Below, one piece after another: positions 1 through 10,404 of a stretch of DNA of 31,005 nucleotides. How positions within the stretch are numbered: the first letter of the stretch is position 1; the number at the start of each line of letters is the position of its first letter. The notes below the pieces were generated by a model, which saw nothing but the letters and a program-made list of their open reading frames with translations, ran no database searches and was not told where the DNA came from. This DNA is from Saccoglossus kowalevskii. Its lineage: Eukaryota > Hemichordata > Enteropneusta > Harrimaniidae. Both the position numbers and the translations under genes were made by a program. Location of the stretch: assembly GCF_000003605.2 (NCBI RefSeq), contig NW_003122909.1:358025-389029 (forward strand), in the 5' to 3' direction.

Positions 1-586
1 ACATGCCCACCCATGCCTTGGTTGACTACATCCTTAGTGAAAGTAACATGCCCACCCATGCATTGGTTGATTATATCCTTAGTGAAAGTAATATGCTCAC
101 CCATGCATTGGTTGATTACACCCTTAGTGAAAGTAACATGCCCACCCATGCATTGGTTGATTACATCCTTAGTGAAAGTAACATGCCCACCCATGCCTTG
201 GTTGATTACACCCTTAGTGAAAGTAATGTGCCCACCCATGCATTGGTTGACTACATCCTTAGTAAAAGTAACATGCCCACCCATGCCTTGGTTGATTACA
301 CCCTTAGTGAAAGTAACAAACCCACCCATGCCTTGGTTGATTACACCCTTCGTGAAAGTAAAGTGCCCACCCATGCATTGGTTGATTACATCCTTAGTGA
401 AAGTAACAAGCCCACCAATGCCTTGGTTGATACACCCTTCGTGAAAGTAAAGTACCCACCCATGACTTGGTTGATTACACCCTTAGTGAAAGTAACATGC
501 CCATCCATGCCTTGGTTGATCACACCCTTAGTGAAAGTAATGTGCCCACCCATGCATTGGTTGACTACATCCTTAGTGAATGTAAC
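1..586. repeat. 45-bp minisatellite, 13 copies, continuing off the left edge
   Basis: Tandem copies of a 45-bp unit built on ATGCCCACCCATGC, TTGGTTGA and CCTTAGTGAAAGTAAC begin at 3, 48, 93, 138, 183, 228, 273, 318, 363, 408, 452, 497 and 542. Bases 1-2 are the end of another copy, so the array continues to the left. Because 45 is divisible by three, two plus-strand frames stay open and read as a 15-residue repeat. Copy 10 (near 430) lacks one T, which shifts the frame while the DNA repeat carries on unchanged. That argues for non-coding satellite-type DNA. Copies fall into two linked variants (CATT with ATCC; CCTT with ACCC). Confidence 0.95.
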
Positions 587-666
587 GTGTAACTCCCTCT
601 AAAATGTTTACCCTAAAAAATAGGCGTACAGATTTTTTTATGACACACCACTCACCCGCTTTTCTA

Positions 667-813
667 GCTGCCACACCACTGGTTTTAACACTCGTGGTAA
701 AATCCTTCTGCTCCAGCTGCCACGCCACTGGTCTTGACATTCGTTGATTAATTCTGCTGTTCTCGCTGCCACACCAATCACCTGAGCACTCATAAATAAA
801 TATTTCTGCCGCA
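667..813. repeat. Diverged 49-bp tandem repeat, about three copies
   Basis: The string GCTGCCAC recurs at 667, 716 and 765, exactly 49 bp apart, followed by CACT/CAAT and a T-rich tail ending in TTCTG. A shorter fourth start (CTGCCGCACCA) lies near 806. Copies 1 and 2 agree at roughly three quarters of positions by eye. A 97-codon minus-strand open frame crosses this stretch, but 49 is not divisible by three and the frame shows no recognisable domain, so I do not call it a gene. Confidence 0.65.
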
Positions 814-1130
814 CCATTGCCTGCTGTTCTCTATACGTATCTTTGATGTATACGACTTTTCCTTTTCGATATTGAGAAATTCTTCCGTTTTTATGGAGAA
901 AAGATACAATATTTTTACCAAGTAAAATCATATTTTTTTATATTTTAAGTTATTGTTCCTACATGAGTTGATGAACATTTCTTTATTTTATTGTTAAAAT
1001 CAGTTGTTTTTCTGCCCCCTCTCAATGCTGAACACGGAAATTCTTTGTCGTAGTGTTGTAGGAAACAACACAAAATATAGTCAGTCCAACTTGTGCGATA
1101 TGATTTATTATGACCCATATTTCGTTATAT

Positions 1131-1233
1131 GTTATGTTATGTTATATTATATTATATTATATTATATTATATTATATTATATTATATTATATTATATTAT
1201 GTTATGTTATGTTATGTTATGTTATGTTATGTT
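1131..1233. repeat. Pentanucleotide microsatellite (GTTAT)3(ATTAT)11(GTTAT)6
   Basis: Twenty five-base units in register: three GTTAT, eleven ATTAT, then six GTTAT. The block order is sharp with no mixed units. A further GTTAT lies at 1124-1128, two bases out of phase. Short open frames through it are artefacts of the repeat. Confidence 0.97.
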
Positions 1234-1948
1234 TCAACACAGAAATGTCAGAGACCAGGCTGTTTGTTGTCCATCAGTTTAATTTCAAATAAAGTACGCC
1301 ATCAACGGTGATATTGTCAAATGTCACGGTGACTTATAAATGGTCTTCGTTTAACCCTTAGTTAGCTGCTGGAGAAATATTTTTTGATAATTAAGATTGA
1401 TGATAAAGTTCTGTGAAGGCACGCCATTTTCTTATTTACACAGCAAATCACATTTTATGCTGTATGAAATGTGTTGCATCTGATAAAATTGTGTCATCAT
1501 AATGCGGCTTTATTCAGTGATAAGCGGGACGATTTAAATCAGAAAAAAAAAACCTGCACGGAGAAAAATAATATTTGTAAAATATCCCAAAGAAAAACTA
1601 TAAAAAAAATCTAGCTGAAACCAAGGCGATGGCAAATATACACCCCCAATTTCTTAATGAACAGGGGGGGGGGGGGAGCTCTCTTTTTTGTCGATAATTA
1701 TTTCACTAACGAGAATATTCTCATTAGTGGGAACAGGGTTTAAATATGCAATAAAGCCTCGGCGAAAACAAATATTGAACAACGACGTTGCATCTTTCAG
1801 TGAGTAAAAATAAATGATACCTAGTCTGCATATATATATACTCAGGGACGTATTGCCCATATTTGCCATTTCATTTAATTATCATAGATAGGGGCAGTGT
1901 AACTTGAATGTTATAAATGAAGAAGAAAGGTGATGGAAAAATACAGAC

Positions 1949-1989
1949 ATAATATAATAAATGAAATACGATTTTATTTATTATATTAT
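1949..1989. repeat. AT-rich hairpin with a three-base loop
   Basis: Arm 1951-1967 pairs with 1971-1987 with one G-T wobble, leaving the loop ACG at 1968-1970. Bases 1949-1950 pair with 1988-1989, giving a 19-bp stem. It is almost entirely A and T, so it may reflect composition or a transposon fragment. No function is assigned. Confidence 0.7.
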
Positions 1990-2328
1990 TTTATTCACAT
2001 TCCTGTATCAAGCGTCCGTGACCGTGTCCGTACAAAATTGAAATTTGTTGTTATTGGCAATGGACCATTTTATTTGTCATTTTGTTATCAAATATTTATT
2101 ACCTTTTAACCCTTATTAACCCTTATTAGTTTTCGACGGAAAACAACATTGTATTAGTATCCATAGTACGGGGCCTAGATGCAAACAAGAAAACAGAAGC
2201 AAAATTAAAAAAGGAGTCTGTACTTGCATATGGTTTTAAAGTTATATTTTCTCCAAGGCTCAGATGAAAGTCCTTTAAATTTTGGGCCGTTCGCCAGTTA
2301 TACCGTAATCGAAAAATGTTATCATTCA

Positions 2329-2385
2329 GCGCCCTCAATTGTTAACTTTCACAATTTCTATGAATATTTGAGCCGTCGAGGGCGC
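2329..2385. promoter_or_regulatory. Inverted pair of GCGCCCTC/GAGGGCGC motifs
   Basis: GCGCCCTC at 2329-2336 and its exact complement GAGGGCGC at 2378-2385 flank 41 bp, and the right copy continues as TATTTA. The motif matches the 3' half of the CTCF core motif, but could equally be the tip of a short inverted-repeat transposon. Confidence 0.35.
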
Positions 2386-3387
2386 TATTTAGTACTATAT
2401 ATAAACTCGCCGAACGTTCAAATTTAACTAATTAGCTTTATCTGACCAAACTACATCCGAATTATTTGATGGAAAAATATGCCTTTACATGATAAGATAA
2501 ATCTGCTCAGATTAATCTGATAACATTAAACACGTTCGATTTTCAGATATCTGATTTTGCGGGTACACCGCCGTATGACCGGATCGGATTACATCTGATT
2601 ACTAGTATGTTAATCAGGTGACAGAGTTCAACAACATCCGATTTTTTTTAAAAATACCACTTTTAAGTTTCGCTATTTTCGACGTGGATCTGGTGAATCA
2701 GGTATCAAAATTAAAAATATTCCACGTAAGTTGTGAAAAATGGATAGAAAATATAATACTGCGAACAATTTTAATGGATAAAGGTAACAAAGTGGAATAA
2801 ATAAATAAAGATTTTTGAAGCCGGCGTTAATTCTGCAATCAAGTTTATCACTTACAATAACGACATAACGTTATGTCTCGATATTGCGCCGTGACATCGG
2901 GTGAAAACACGTAGTATATCTGTGAGGTCATCAAGTGAAACCCGATACGTATCACCTGTCATTTATCCAAGCCTTTTCCGTTCGGCTTTTTTCTACGATA
3001 TGTTCTGATGATGTTGCAATGGGATTACTTCACTAGTCATGGTAGTACAGCAGAGTATGCACATACTCTCTGACAACTAAAATGACAGAATGAGTGTTTT
3101 CTTTCGGTTCTATGTTTTTGTGTTCCTACCGTCAGTGCGATGTAACCCAGCATCATGCGGCTACGCAGAAGCCGTGACCAATTCGCGTTAATACAGCTAT
3201 TTCATGCATGCATTTTAATTACACAACTACAGTTACAATATTTTCTTTGTGTAAAAATTATACGTCAAAATTGACCTTCGAAGTAAATATTCAGCGAGAA
3301 AATCCCCTCCCCAAAAAACAATCAATTTATTTTGATACTGGCATTCGCAGTGGAGATCTCATCTGAGCTCATCCAGTCTGCATTGTT

Positions 3388-3406
3388 ATGCAAATGAATG
3401 ACGTCA
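3388..3406 (+). promoter_or_regulatory. Octamer and CRE cluster, candidate G-gamma promoter
   Basis: An exact octamer ATGCAAAT (3388-3395) lies three bases before a full palindromic CRE, TGACGTCA (3399-3406). These are classic POU-factor and CREB/ATF binding sequences. They sit about 130 bp upstream of a good splice donor at 3536, in the right orientation and position to drive the G-gamma gene. That this is its promoter is inference. No TATA box is seen. Confidence 0.35.
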
Positions 3407-3535
3407 CTGCTTTGAATCTGCTTCGGGAGGCAAGAATAGCTGCGTTCTTGTTGCTACCGACATATTTTTTTTACGATTTTTGCTGAATTTTCTGACGACT
3501 ACATATTTTTTTGCATCCGATTTACACCAGTTCAG
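3407..3535 (+). other. Candidate 5' UTR exon of the G-gamma gene
   Basis: The segment ends in TTCAG followed by GTAGG, a good splice donor (intron from 3536), and follows the octamer/CRE cluster. It contains no ATG, so joining it to the acceptor at 6865 would leave the ATG at 6875 as the first start codon. Competing donors exist (for example AAG|GTAACC near 3820 and CAC|GTAAGT near 2728), and the 5' end is only an estimate. Confidence 0.3.
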
Positions 3536-6500
3536 GTAGGCGTTATTATTGTGATATATTCTCACCTTTAGTCTCGTGAATATCCACGTAAAATTATCAT
3601 CTCACTTTCCGTTGACCTACGTTCAAAACAAATCAGGGCCCCTAATATACTAAAGGTCAAAGTCAAGGACGTGGATTTTTTTTCCATTTATAGAAATCAA
3701 AACGTATTTCTGCTTTTTTTTTTCTTTTTCTTTTTTTTTTGCACTAGTAGAAGAATCGTTTTTGTATAAATATCAGTATATTTTTCATTACGTTTTCCGA
3801 ACATTGCAGACGCGACGAAGGTAACCGGTCATGTCTGATGGTCTCGCTATGACGATGCAATCAAGCAGTGATTTCACGGCGATCTAGGCAGATTTATCAT
3901 ATGTCGTCTGCGTAGGAATTGGCGCCAATTTTACCGTTACGGTTTCGTCTTTGCTGCATGATTAAAAATGCATGTACCAACTATGAAAATAGTCCACCAT
4001 GCCTTCTGTGACCCAATCTCATGTGATCACGGCAAATTTGCGAACACGGCGGGAGATTTCTGGTAAAAAAATGCGATTATTATTATTGTTATTTTTTGTA
4101 AATTGTCATCATCATTATTATTATTAATATCTATACGATAACTATATTATTAATATCTATATAACGCAAAATGTACTAGTAAATTCTCCATTCGTAGTCG
4201 TCACACGATGACAACCTGTGGCTGGCTCAGGGGTTCACCTATGTGTTATTTTTATGCTTTTAATTTTAAAATATTACAAGACTCGCTAATTAACCACGGA
4301 AGAAAGTCACCCGCCGTACCCATTTTCTACATTTATTTCCCAGCCGTTGCGTTGCCCGGAAAGTGCGTTGACCCCAGCTTGGTTATATAAATACACGTGT
4401 GAAAATTAATAATCGCCGTAAATAGTGCACATAACATAGTTTTAGGTTTTCACTGGTTGAAATCTACAAAAGTAATAAAAAAACCCACCTGATTTCTCGA
4501 AATAGTCAGCGATGTCTGATTTTCAAAGTCAGTCAGTGATGTTTGGTTTCCAAAGTCAGTCTGCGATGTTCGGTTACCAAAGGCATTCAGTGATGTTGGT
4601 TATCAAAGTCATTAAGTGATGTTTGGTTTCCCAAGTCATGCAGTGATGTTTGGTTTCCAAAGTCATTCAGTGATGTTTGGTTTACAAAGTCATTAAATGA
4701 TGTTTGGTTTCCAAAGTCATTCAGTGATGTTTGGTTACCAAAGTCATTCAGTGATATTTGGTTTCCAAAGTCATTCAGTGATGTTTGGTTTCCAAAGTCA
4801 TTCATTGATGTTGGTTACCAAGTCATTCAGTGATGTTTGGTTTCCAAAGTCATTCATTGTTTTTTGGTTTCCAAAGTCATTCAGTGATTTTTGGTTTCCA
4901 AAGTCATTCAGTGATATTTGGTTTCCAAAGTCATTCAGTGATATTTGGTTTCCAAAGTCAGTCTGCGATGTTCGGTTACCAAAGGCATTCAGTGATGTTG
5001 GTTACCAAAGTCAGTCTGCGATGTTCGGTTACCAAAGGCAGTCAGTGATGTTGGTTACCAAAGTCATTCAGTGATGTTTAGTTTCCCAAGTCACTCAGTG
5101 ATGTTTGGTTTCCAAAGTCATACAGTGATTTTTGGTTTACAAGGTCATTTAATGATGTTTGGTTTCCAAAGTCATTCAGTGATATTTGGTTTCCAAAGTC
5201 ATTCAGTGATGTTTGGTTTCCAAAGTCATTCATTGATGTTGGTTACCAAGTCATTCAGTGATGTTTGGTTTCCAAACTCATTCAGTGATGTTTGGTTTCC
5301 AAAGTCATTCAGTGATTTTTGGTTTCCAAAGTTATTCAGTGATATTTGGTTTCTAAAGTCATTCAGTGATGTTTGGTTACAAAAGTCATTCAGTGATGTT
5401 TGGTTTCCAAAGTCATTCAGTGATGTTGGTTTCCAAAGACATTCGGGTATTTTTGGTTTCTAAATTCATTCAGTGATGTTTGATTTCTAAATTCATTCAG
5501 TGATGTTTTGTTTCCAAAGTCATTCAGTGATGTTGGTTACCAAGTCATTCAGTGATTTTTGGTTTCCAAAGTCATTCAGTGACGTTTGGTTTCCAAAGTC
5601 ATTCAGTGATATTTGGTTTCTAAAGTCATTCAGTGATATTTGGTTTCCAAAGTCATTCAGTGATGTTTGGTTTCCAAAGTCATTCAGTGATTTTTGGTTT
5701 CTAAATTCATTCAGTGATGTTTGGTTACCAAAGTCATTTAATGATGTTTGGTTTCCAAAATCATTCAGTGATATTTGGTTTCCAAAGTCATTCAGTGATA
5801 TTTTGTTTCCAAAGTCATTCAGTGATATTTGGTTTCTAAATTCATTCAGTGGTGTTTGGTTTCTAAAGTCATTCAGTGATGTTTGGTTACCAAAGTCATT
5901 CAGTGATATTTGGTTTCCAAAGTCATACAGTGATTTTTGGTTTCCAAAGTCATTCGGTGACGTTTGGTTTCCAAAGTCATTCAGTGATATTTGGTTTCTA
6001 AAGTCATTCAGTGATATTTGGTTTCCAAAGTCATTCAGTGATGTTTGGTTTCCAAAGTCATTCAGTGATGTTTGGTTACCAAAGTCATTCAGTGATGTTT
6101 CTTTTCTGAAATCATTCAGTGATATTTGGTTTCCAAAGTCATTCAGTGATGTTTGTTTTCTGAAATCATTCAGTGATATTTGGTTTCCAAAGTCATTCAG
6201 TGATGTTTGATTTCTAAATTCATTCAGTGATGTTTTGTTTCCAAAGTCATTTAGTGATATTTGGTTTCCAAAGTCATTCAGTGATGTTTAGTTACCAAAG
6301 TCATTCAGTGATGTTTGGTTTCTAAAATCATTCAGTGATGTTTTGTTTCTAAAGTCATTCAGCGATTTTTGCATGTATCGTTATATCTGAGACATGTTAA
6401 TTTTCTGAATCGCATAAGATCTTGCGAGGCAAGGAAAATATATGTTATTAAGCACAGCGATTATGAACCAGCCACATGTGCAATGTCTGTTTGCAATGAC

Positions 6501-6865
6501 AGGTTGCACTTGTTTCTGTTTATGAAACATATCTAACGCTATTGTCTCTAAAACAATATGATCTGGGAAAACCCAGACTGGCCGATAAATGAACAGATCA
6601 CGTGAGTCGGTGGGGGGGGGTGATCATTACAAATTTTTAGGATTTGGAAAACTAAATCTGCAAAATATAAAATAGATAGGAAAAAGATAAAATAGATATT
6701 TATATGGAAAAATAAAACAAAACCAAACCAAAAAACAACAACACTGGTTTAGTTTACTGTTAAAACAGCGATGACGATACGTCAAATGTATATTCATCCA
6801 TGGTAGCTGATGGTGGTACCAAGGTGTGACTTGAAAATTAACAATTTTTTTACTCTTTCCTAAAG
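3536..6865 (+). other. Presumed 5' UTR intron of the G-gamma gene
   Basis: If the donor at 3536 is used, this 3.3-kb intron ends at a pyrimidine-rich acceptor (TTTTTTTACTCTTTCCTAAAG, AG at 6864-6865). More than half of it is the 27-bp minisatellite. The rest includes T-rich runs near 3710-3740, AT-rich simple sequence near 4077-4160, a run of nine G at 6612-6620 and a TCACGTGA E-box at 6598-6605. The acceptor is convincing; the donor is inferred. Confidence 0.4.
4505..6370. repeat. 27-bp minisatellite, about 69 units
   Basis: The unit is close to TCATTCAGTGATGTTTGG plus TTTCCAAAG, and 1,866 bp divided by 27 gives about 69 copies, some 1-2 bp shorter. Point variants recur (GATGTT/GATATT/GATTTT; TTTCC/TTACC/TTTCT). 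Most units carry a small dyad, TTTGG-N3-CCAAA. Because 27 is divisible by three, long frames stay open on both strands, the longest 236 codons at 5500-6210. Indels break each frame repeatedly without disturbing the DNA repeat, so I treat it as non-coding. A 98-bp block (4751-4848) recurs exactly at 5179-5276, showing higher-order duplication. Confidence 0.95.
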
Positions 6866-6874
6866 GTGTGGAAA

Positions 6875-7078
6875 ATGTCCCAGTCCACTGTGCAGCAGAT
6901 GAAAAAGACGGTGGAACAACTTCGCCATGAAGCCAACATCGATCGTATGAAAGTGTCACAGGCCGGAGCTGATCTACAGACGTATTGCCAGGAACACGCC
7001 CGAGAGGATATGCTACTCACTGGAGTACCAACTTCTGCCAATCCGTTCAAGGAGAAGAAAACCTGCGCTATCATTTGA
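6875..7078 (+). CDS. Heterotrimeric G-protein gamma subunit
   Basis: This encodes a 67-residue G-gamma protein, the usual family length (about 65-75). Gamma pairs permanently with G-beta at the inner face of the plasma membrane and releases with it after receptor activation to signal to channels, phospholipase C and kinases. Visible features: an N-terminal helix with [18 protein letters not shown] (14-31), the family core [17 protein letters not shown] (32-48), the NPF motif at 56-58 and a C-terminal CAAX box CAII (Cys64). A final isoleucine favours geranylgeranylation, as in CAIL/CIIL family members. The KKTC before the box and the GVPTSANPF stretch resemble vertebrate GNG7/GNG12. ATG 6875 is the first in the exon, nine bases after the acceptor. 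All 67 codons lie in one exon, whereas vertebrate relatives usually split the coding region in two. I am confident of the family but not of a one-to-one ortholog. Confidence 0.95.
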   Translation: MSQSTVQQMKKTVEQLRHEANIDRMKVSQAGADLQTYCQEHAREDMLLTGVPTSANPFKEKKTCAII

Positions 7079-7426
7079 GGTCAAAAGATCACTGACTGAT
7101 CACGGATATCCACCAATCTCTACAATACGACTGCTCATGTTTAGTTTTTTTTTCAATGTTGTTGTTTTCCTCTCTGTGTGGTCGTCCCCATATAATTAGA
7201 TTTAAATAACCATTTCGTACTGGTCCGTGATATAAAACTTAGTCTTAGTTTGTATGACTATAGAGTTCAGCGTTTTGTGATTTTCTACTCATTTTACATT
7301 GCATATAGTGTCATCTGTGCGCGGTTTACCGACCTACATTCTTTGGCCATCTGTTGTTGTTTTGGGACGGCGATGAAAATAATACGCCCTCATCGTTAAC
7401 AATATAAACAATATCAGTACCATTTC

Positions 7427-7432
7427 AATAAA
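7427..7432 (+). terminator. Likely polyadenylation signal of the G-gamma gene
   Basis: AATAAA occurs 349 bp after the stop codon, giving a plausible 3' UTR of about 370 nt. A second AATAAA at 8018-8023 would give a longer alternative. Confidence 0.5.
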
Positions 7433-7485
7433 TCTCTCCTTGCGATGAACACATGACGTAAATGCATTTAGGGGTAACCTATTTG

Positions 7486-7532
7486 AAACCTCCGAGGAGC
7501 GCGAGGTTTTTTGAAAAAAAAGCCTGTTGGCT
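7486..7532. other. Two short hairpins next to homopolymer runs
   Basis: AAACCTC (7486-7492) pairs with GAGGTTT (7503-7509) and is followed by T residues. Then AGCC (7521-7524) pairs with GGCT (7529-7532) around a TGTT loop, flanked by A runs. It looks like a bacterial terminator but sits downstream of an animal poly(A) signal, so no function is claimed. Confidence 0.3.
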
Positions 7533-8440
7533 AAAAAAAAAACGAAACAGGATCAGTAGTTAAGAAAATAATGCTCTCAGCAGGAGTTCAAAGCGCAACT
7601 TCAAATTGAAAAAAAAAACAATGCACTAAAAAAATCTCTGTCATAGTTGACCAATTTTCTCCAGTTCCTCTCCCAGCTTTCAAATTGGTCACCCCTTGGA
7701 ATATGTTTGTGTAAACCAGTATTTTTTATTGATGGACGACCAGGAACATTAACTTCACTATGAACTTCGGTGCTTCGTTGCAGAGGGCGCGATTTATTAA
7801 AATGAACACTACGCACTGCTACGACAACGTCACGAGTATGCTCCAACTACCACGGGAGTTGAGAGACTACACATATATGCTCACGTCATGATGTGAATTC
7901 AAATACCTTATGTTTATACCAACATTTTCTGAACTGATATTCTAAAAATATTTATATATAATATATATCGTATATTTTGTTCTCCATAAAAGCATGTATT
8001 TTGTAATTTCCGAAACAAATAAATATTTGTGTAATGTCTATTTTGAAGTATTAAACTATTAACCTTTGCGTATTGCCGAGTATTTTATTTCATGCCACGA
8101 GTATCTAACTGGTAAATAATTACGAACGCTACAACCCCGAAACTATGCCGAGTATAACTATACCTTGGACCAATAATTTTTGACCGAGACTATATCGAAC
8201 TGTCTCTAAAACTTCTACATCCCTAACCCTATTTTCTACATAGAACTGTATAATTCTAAAATATTGCCCATGTTACTTGTGAAATTTGTCATGGCGAGCG
8301 TAATTCGCCTTCTGTTTAACGCCACTATCACATGTTTTGCAATGTCTTGCACATATACAACCATATTTCCCACGAGGATATGTTTTCCCTCATCGTTAAT
8401 TGTTTGTATTCGCATAATATGAGTTCATGTACACCATTTC
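7533..8440. other. Intergenic sequence with no recognised gene
   Basis: I see no domain-like open frame. It holds a GAGGGCGC motif at 7783-7790, a spare AATAAA at 8018-8023 and AT-rich simple sequence near 7930-7980. Weak similarity to the outer flank of the inverted repeat at 11775-12010 may extend into 8340-8440. Confidence 0.5.
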
Positions 8441-8685
8441 CTCCCAAGGATACATCACGGGAATGCCGAAATAAAAAAAGTTTGGAACAGATGGTGCGAA
8501 CGTCTTTGTATGGATTCCGGTCAAACCCTGGGGTCTGCCACGTTTGTTTTTTTATTATTTGAGGACACTTACGCGCGAAAGCGTTCCATATTTGGAATTC
8601 GCATTTCCTAATATGGTAGGATGAAAATACCCAGTGCAATACCGCACAATTACGGCACGCTGTAACTTATGACGTGTTAACGGTT
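8441..8685 (+). repeat. Dispersed repeat, copy A (inverted partner at 11775-12010)
   Basis: By eye this aligns along its length with the reverse complement of 11775-12010. Shared blocks in order: GGATACATCA, GGGAATGC, TTCCATATTTGGAAT, ATATGGTAGGATGAAAAT, GGCAC and TAACTTAT. The most conserved block contains a perfect CArG box, CCATATTTGG (8586-8595). The two copies could be long terminal inverted repeats of one element or independent insertions of one family. No coding content. Confidence 0.8.
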
Positions 8686-9829
8686 ACTAGAAACACACAC
8701 ACAATGTGAATGTACAATATCCAATTTTATAATTGTAAATGGAGAAATTTGAAAGTCAAATGACATAAGAACACAAACAAATCCACAAGTACAAACAACA
8801 TGGCCTGCAAGGCACGTAGCATATGGTGTGGTATTCAGTTGTTTAATGACACAACCGACACAGCGTACACATGATATGTTTATATAGCTGTTATGTATTT
8901 TTGTTATGAAAACCAAACTTTCTCCACGTTATTTATTCGACGTGCTTTATATGATGGTAGCGCCCTCAGCCGTTATCTAACGAAGAACTCTTGGTAAGAG
9001 GGCGCTATTTAACAATGGGCCCAGGTGATGTTATCTTTCTAAATTTTCAACGACCACGAAATCGAATTATTGGTTTCTTTTGCAAAACATCATTAGGAGA
9101 TATATAATAATATAAAATGAAAACAAATTCATTATCCAATAAAATACAAGATGATAAATATCATCAGGTCCACGAGACGCACAATTCACCAGCAGTGTAA
9201 GTATGGACCATCTTGAACCACTCTACGTCTCTGTACAAGTGGCGGCACCAGGTGTCCGGAATGGGTAAGCGTACCATGCTAGCATGCTACACGAACGCCT
9301 GAAAGCTTTCGCAAATTATTATTATTATATATTTTTTTGGACCAAGTGGTCGAGCGATACTACCGGATGCTACGCGCCATTGTGGGGGTGTTCGCTTAGA
9401 AAATACACTGCAAGGCTTGAAGGATGCTGAAAATGTCTGAGATTGCGTACACTCGGATTTAATAATTATTGTCTGTGTGATATTCAAAGGACATCTATCT
9501 AAAATAAATATTCAAGGTTTGCATGAAACGTGACGACAAACATTCCCCTTCCTCTTCAAAATAGTCATACAAAACGTAAGTCAGGTTGCTATAACAATTG
9601 TTCATTCAAGATGTTAGGCATTCGATTGATCCATTCTGTTACCCGGTCTGGTGATATTTGATTGAAACAGTAGCTCCTGCATTTGACAACAACACTTCTG
9701 CTAGATAAGCACACCCCCATGGAAGCGTAGCTGAAAACGACTCCAAAAAGATTTGCCAATTGCTGAAGTATATCAACTATAGTTCCATGTATTGGGTCCA
9801 CTCTGCAAAGTCTGCAATTTTTACATCCT
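8686..9829. other. Sequence between the inverted repeats, no recognised gene
   Basis: Contains a second inverted GCGCCCTC/GAGGGCGC pair (8960-9005) and several short open frames on both strands that I cannot match to any family. A 70-codon minus-strand frame at 9589-9801 has no motif I recognise. Confidence 0.45.
8960..9005. promoter_or_regulatory. Inverted pair of GCGCCCTC/GAGGGCGC motifs
   Basis: GCGCCCTC at 8960-8967 and GAGGGCGC at 8998-9005 flank 30 bp. Both arms extend by a base pair or two (TAGCGCCCTC and GAGGGCGCTA), and the right copy is followed by TTTA, as at 2329-2385. The internal sequence differs from that pair. Confidence 0.35.
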
Positions 9830-10223
9830 CGTTTTTGAACTAATTCATCAGTAATTTGACATTATCAGACCATTTGTGACTTGTTTCTTTTCTTCGTTTC
9901 ACAGGTTTCCCATCTGAACTAATCTACTAATTCATGTTGTCTTGTCCATTGGTCACTTGTAACAACTTTCCATTGGCAGCTAGAGCGGGGAAAACAAATT
10001 TTTCATTTTACACTATCTGGTGGTTACGGGCTTGGCAGATGAAGCTTACTGCAGCACCAAGCACATCTAGCAGTAAATCCGGAACAGTTCTATCCTGAGA
10101 ATTGTCAGCAAAATTGATTATGTCATTATTGCAACAGATAGGTAATTTGCCATCCCAAAATTTGGATGGGAATACCCATGTAAATGTATCACAAAAGTGG
10201 ACTGGGTCGGGCGATGGAACCAT
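9830..10223 (-). pseudogene. Unrecognised, possibly decayed coding fragment
   Basis: On the minus strand, 10223-10008 encodes 71 codons without a stop, rich in Phe, Trp and Asp. Further down, past a stop, another stretch (about 9910-9830) reads a basic segment then HKWSDNVKLLMN before a stop and FKNEDVKIADF. The Trp-centred pattern faintly resembles the helices of SANT/Myb-like or trihelix domains often carried by transposon-derived genes. I do not recognise the family, and stops interrupt it. It lies between the inverted repeats and beside the assembly gap, so it may be the cargo of a dead DNA transposon. Low confidence. Confidence 0.2.
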
Positions 10224-10404
10224 TTACTGAAGAAATGTTGCTTCGACATGTGCAGGTCCCGCCACACATCCGCGACCAGGCAATCAATTGAACCAACTTA
10301 GAGAAAATTTGGACAATATTCACAACAGGTGTGCAGAATGGCTGTGTGACATGGCAGGTTTAGGATCAGTGGTTAGAAGTCATTCTTTAATTCGAATTGC
10401 AAGC

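Larger units (their letters stand above)
1234..3387. other. Intergenic sequence with no recognised gene
   Basis: No open frame here resembles a known domain. Contents: a run of 13 G at 1664-1676, a 10-bp direct duplication AACCCTTATT near 2107-2126, an AT-rich hairpin at 1949-1989, and the inverted GCGCCCTC/GAGGGCGC pair at 2329-2385. The rest is AT-rich and looks unconstrained. Confidence 0.6.

Noticed and set aside
3..602. 199-codon open frame in the 45-bp array
   Set aside because: A single-base deletion near 430 shifts the frame while the DNA repeat continues, and another plus-strand frame is equally open.
638..931. 97-codon minus-strand open frame
   Set aside because: It overlaps a 49-bp repeat whose period is not a multiple of three and shows no known domain.
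5500..6210. 236-codon open frame in the 27-bp array
   Set aside because: It exists because the unit is 27 bp; indels elsewhere break the frame without disturbing the DNA repeat, and opposite-strand frames are open too.
4505..6370. CRISPR-like array
   Set aside because: Repeats are directly adjacent with no unique spacers, and the context is eukaryotic.
7486..7532. Rho-independent-type terminator hairpins suggesting bacterial DNA
   Set aside because: The surrounding genes are animal genes with splice sites and poly(A) signals; short hairpins beside homopolymers are common by chance in AT-rich DNA.
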